The translations under genes and the position numbers were made by a program. A DNA stretch of 64,000 nucleotides from Rachycentron canadum (taxonomy: Eukaryota > Chordata > Actinopteri > Carangiformes > Rachycentridae): positions 23,813,866-23,877,865 of the forward strand of contig CM076655.1 of NCBI GenBank assembly GCA_038496675.1. Reading direction: 5' to 3'. Position 1 is the first letter of the stretch. Each line of letters opens with the position of its first letter. The notes under the pieces are model-generated. The model was not told the DNA's origin, searched no databases, and saw only the letters and a list, made by a program, of their open reading frames with translations. Positions 60,216 through 64,000 of the stretch are shown piece by piece.

Positions 60216-61182
60216 TCACTGGAAGGGCTTGGAGCATCTGACCAAATACTAGCTGTGACCCAATTCAGGGGCCTCATCCTTGGCAGGATGTTGGGATCCA
60301 CATGGTTGGAGCCTTCATTGCCCAGGAAAAGAAGACAGCATCACTCTTCTTCATTCTTCAAATGCTGCCTCTGAATGATGCGGCCCCTGAACTGGGACCC
60401 GGCTGTGGTCTCGGGTCTAATGTTGGTGTTGAGACATGCCAGACTGTGTGATGAATGGACACATCACAGACAAGGACAGTCAAGAAAAATCTCCAATGCT
60501 AACTGCTAAATGCTAACCACCGCTGCAATACTTGAACCAGATACACATGTAAATCAGACTTGTTGTGTATCTGAAGATCAGAACACAGTAACACACACTA
60601 TGTTTAATCAATGAAAAGCAAAGGGAATTTCCTCTCAATTACTGGCTGCATGTGTGCAGTCAATATTTCCATCAAAGCAGTTTAACGTGTGTGTGTGTGT
60701 GTGTGTGTTAAGAGGCAGATGCAGACCACTTGGTCCTTCAGACAGGAAGTGCGCTGCTTTATTAACCGCAGCATTTTAACTGATGAGGGATTACTGTGGT
60801 TTCACTTAACATTTGCCCACCAGGCACACATCTGCTATATTGACAACAACAATAATAATAATGATAATACACTTTCCTATACTTGCATTGTCTGATTTAT
60901 GGACTTAGATGAAACAGATAATTTCTGTTCTCTTTCAACTTTCAGTTAGTTATAACTTGGTCTGAGTCACTGCCTGGTTTAAAACCACAAAGACAAGGTA
61001 TCAGATTATGTCCAGATATTGAATGCGATGAGAAAGAAATGGGGCGTAAAGGAAAGATGGAGGTGATCTTATATAAGTTGTGGCTGCAACTGCAAAATTA
61101 CAAACCTGAGGCTTCAAAACAGCAGCTCGCAAACCAAAGGGTGACATGAGGCTTGATGTGAGAACACACAGGTGCTGCTAGA

Positions 61183-61220
61183 GCCATCAGATCATTGCAC
61201 TTGAGCAATGATCTGATGGC
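61183..61220. repeat. Perfect 38-nt inverted repeat
   Basis: Arms GCCATCAGATCATTGC (61183-61198) and GCAATGATCTGATGGC (61205-61220) with a 6-nt loop. Confidence 0.9.
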
Positions 61221-63041
61221 AATGATCTTAAAATTGGAAAAAAAAAGATGGTCAGTTGGTCAGTTCAATAAAAAAAAAGCAGCAAGAAAACCTAATAAAA
61301 AATGTTACCCTGTTATTAGCTTTGGTCATGTTTTGTTCAGCAGGATAACCTTAACTAATGAAAAACATTTGAGGATTTTTGAAGCCTAAATACAATCACC
61401 AGTAGTGAAAAGCTAATTTTAGGCTCTAAACAAACTACACAACCAAGCATGATAGTGCTTTTGGTTGTGTTGTCAGAATTTGAGGCAGTGTGTTGAGCTC
61501 TCAGGGCCTTTGTAGTAACTTATTTCATATCTATTTGTATAGGGACATGTATATTTAAAGCCTAAACTATAGTTTGCAATGCTAGATGCACATCTATGTT
61601 CAGTTACTCACACAAACACACATGTGAAGTTGTGTCTCAAGTCTCAAGGACACGCCCTCATGAATCAAAGCAGACATAAAACCCTCGAGGCTGTGATTAA
61701 TGGAGGACCTGCTGCTCTGCCACTCGAGCTCTATAAAAGTCTTTTTATATTAAAAACTGTTCATAATCATGTTATTCCATCACTCCTTGAAAACAGACCC
61801 TGATCTGAGAAATCCATCTGTAAATCTAATAACCACACAATAATCACTATCACGGGATGAAAACTTGAAGTGTAGCAAATGTAATTTTCTTTTGAAACGT
61901 TGTGTAATGAAAATATCACACTGTCTGTGCCAAAGCTTCCTCGCCGTGTTTTCTCAGACGTGACTGCTGCTGCAAATTTAAATCAAAGTCCATACTCTTC
62001 TTCTTCTTCCTCATTTAGATTTGGACCTTGAGATTTAAATTGAACTTTAATGTGTTTGAGTTCACTGATGCTGTCAGAGCGTGACTGAGGTTAAACCGGT
62101 TTCATCTAAGTGCTTCTCTCTCTCTCTCTGGGTGCAATTTACTAAGGTACAGTAGAATTAGAAGGAGGAGGAGATGAACCAGATTCATGGAGAAGAAAAG
62201 ATTATTATTGTTATCTTCATGTGATGACCTGCATTTAGTTCTGATTTATTTCATTACATGGCTTTAAACTCTATAATAGTTTCAAATACTATTTGTGAAG
62301 GTCATCTGATACTAAAAATCACAAGTGCGCTCTTGGCATGAATCACTGCTAATGGGTTTTATTTTCCATTTACTAAGAATTGATATCAACTGATCATTTA
62401 TTTTTATCAAGCCTGGAATAAGAAGAGACTGTAAATAACGGTCGTCTGTGCAGCAGGTTATTATGACCCAAAGTTACGTTGTGTTGCTCGGCGACATCTA
62501 GCGGTTGAAGTAATGATGACAGGAGCAAAAGGGAAAACGTAGTAGATGTAGATGTAATTTATAGAGCGACAAAGTTCACGTCAGGAGGGGGTTGGGGTGG
62601 ATGAATGGGGCAATAAAACACCTGACTGGGACACTGGAGAACGGTGTTTGATTCTAATGTGAAAGTAGCAGTTTATGCTGTTTCTATTTTCCATGACTGT
62701 TACACAAAGTTATTGTAACCATGACAACCAAGGTTAGACATCCATGTCTTATTTGATCATAAATCAGGTCTAGGTTCAATATTAATACTGTGAAATTATC
62801 AAAGGGTCCAGTCCACTGAGAAATGCTCACAGCCCGTATTCGGAAACTGAGCCTTAAAACAAGCTGTCAGGACTTCTGTAACTTTATGATGTCACAACAA
62901 AGCAGCCACCGCCTTCAGCCACACCCCCAAGCACCTGGAACCTAACCCGAACCCCCAACCCTAACCCTAACCTTTCAAGATATGGGTTCTCTTGGTGTTT
63001 ACCTTAAATCTGCAATATTTTTATTTGATCGCTCAGAAAAG

Positions 63042-63094
63042 CAGTCAGCCAATCAGAAGAGAGGATCTGATCCTTTCTTCTGATTGGCTGACTG
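63042..63094. repeat. Near-perfect 53-bp palindrome
   Basis: 26-bp arms with one mismatch around a single central base. Both arms carry an ATTGG/CCAAT motif (CAGCCAATCAG and CTGATTGGCTG). Confidence 0.92.
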
Positions 63095-63138
63095 ACCTAC
63101 AAGAGGAGATGTGAAACTACACTGAGATGGTTTTTGAA

Positions 63139-63170
63139 ATCCAGAAATATATATATATATATTTCTGGAT
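63139..63170. repeat. Perfect 32-bp palindrome
   Basis: ATCCAGAAAT, a (TA)n centre, and ATTTCTGGAT. Perfectly self-complementary, 44 bp after the 53-bp palindrome. Confidence 0.92.
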
Positions 63171-63942
63171 ATCAACACTCTAAACAAATCACTGGAAAGT
63201 TTAAAATATGGGACCTTTGATAAAAATACATCCACATTATATGGTGATATTTGAGGGGACCAACAATTCCACTGCCAACCACACAAAACCACAACTGCCT
63301 CTGTCCTTCAACCAGTCTCTGAATATCTGACCATGTTTTGGTCAGATATGCAGGTTTTGGCAAGAATTCCAGGGAAAAACCAGAATCTTAATTCCTGGTG
63401 TTCAACACACACCCTGTTCCACATATAGACATATTCAACTGACACACATCAGAGTGTTCGTGCGTGTGTGTGTGTGTGTGTGGTGTGGAGGTCAGTAGGT
63501 CAAGGTGACATGGAGGACGATCCACAATCACAGGAAGAAACAATTAACCCAGCAGATATATGTGAACTAAACACTACAACACACACACGAGTGCTGTGAT
63601 GCTGGTGTTTCCTCTGTTTGCAGCTCAGTCTTTATTTCATCAGCCCAATAATGTAACAAAATTTAACAATACACAAACGGTGTATATCCTCACATCACAT
63701 TTTGTTTTAACAAAGCCTTGATATGATGATGTTAAATTAATTTAAATGACGTTAAATTCATCCCCTTCATGGTTCAGCATCAGTTGCTGTGTCTGCCTCC
63801 AGTTGTTATTCTGTTTATTATATAACAAACAGGAAACATGAAGTGCATCATTGGTTCATCTGCAGGAGAAAATACCTGACACTGCTAGACATTCATTTCA
63901 TGAATGAGAGGAAACAAACAAGATTATAGATTGTAGATAGAC

Positions 63943-64000
63943 TCTCCTTTCTCCTCTCCTCTCCTCTCCTCTCCTCTCCTCTCCTCTCCTCTCCTCTCCT
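63943..64000. repeat. (CTCCT)n satellite running off the window
   Basis: At least ten CTCCT units fill the end of the window, with a strict pyrimidine strand. The true length is unknown because the array is cut by the window end. Confidence 0.95.

Larger units (their letters stand above)
60216..63940. other. Intergenic DNA, no gene seen
   Basis: Contains short (GT)n at 60687-60710 and 63462-63482, three strong palindromes (see findings) and a short telomere-like (CCCTAA) patch at 62957-62972. No coding exon was recognised. Confidence 0.5.

Noticed and set aside
62957..62972. Telomere-like (CCCTAA) repeat
   Set aside because: Only about two and a half units; too short for a chromosome-fusion relic.

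Overview
This window is nuclear DNA from a ray-finned (teleost, probably percomorph-type) fish. The evidence is two split vertebrate genes with GT-AG introns, very many (CA/GT)n microsatellites, and remnants of typical fish transposons: L2-like LINEs, a tRNA-derived SINE, Tc1 and hAT miniature elements, and LTR fragments with tRNA-Pro-type primer sites. I see no operons, CRISPR arrays or complete tRNA or rRNA genes. The species cannot be named from sequence alone.

Layout. Positions 1-28.6 kb hold no coding gene that I can support. This part is intergenic DNA (or a very large intron), packed with microsatellites and decayed transposons. From about 45.57 kb down to 28.70 kb, on the minus strand, lies a complete arhgef37-type gene: one non-coding first exon and 13 coding exons, 2,361 nt of CDS, 786 residues. 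The reading frame stays open across every splice junction I assigned. Between 45.6 and 51.6 kb are an LTR fragment, other repeats and a CpG-rich candidate promoter or first exon on the minus strand near 50.0 kb. From 51.777 to 55.890 kb, on the plus strand, is a complete four-exon gm2a gene (GM2 ganglioside activator, 194 residues). Its promoter carries two perfect GTCACGTGAC boxes arranged as an inverted repeat. From 56.1 to 64.0 kb I see no genes, only transposon remnants, several striking short palindromes and a (CTCCT)n array that runs off the end.

Function. The two genes are transcribed divergently (head to head) and their products are unrelated. arhgef37 encodes a DH-BAR-SH3-SH3 Rho exchange factor of the DNMBP/Tuba class, expected to act at the interface of membrane and actin. 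gm2a encodes a secreted or lysosomal lipid-transfer cofactor that presents GM2 ganglioside to beta-hexosaminidase A. The most informative regulatory signal is the pair of CLEAR-type (TFEB/TFE3) boxes upstream of gm2a, which fits a lysosomal product. I did not find a clear undescribed biological system. The best leads are the CLEAR inverted repeat, the exon-junction uORF of arhgef37, the unassigned CpG-rich exon at 50 kb, nested transposons with readable target duplications, and a set of near-perfect short hairpins.
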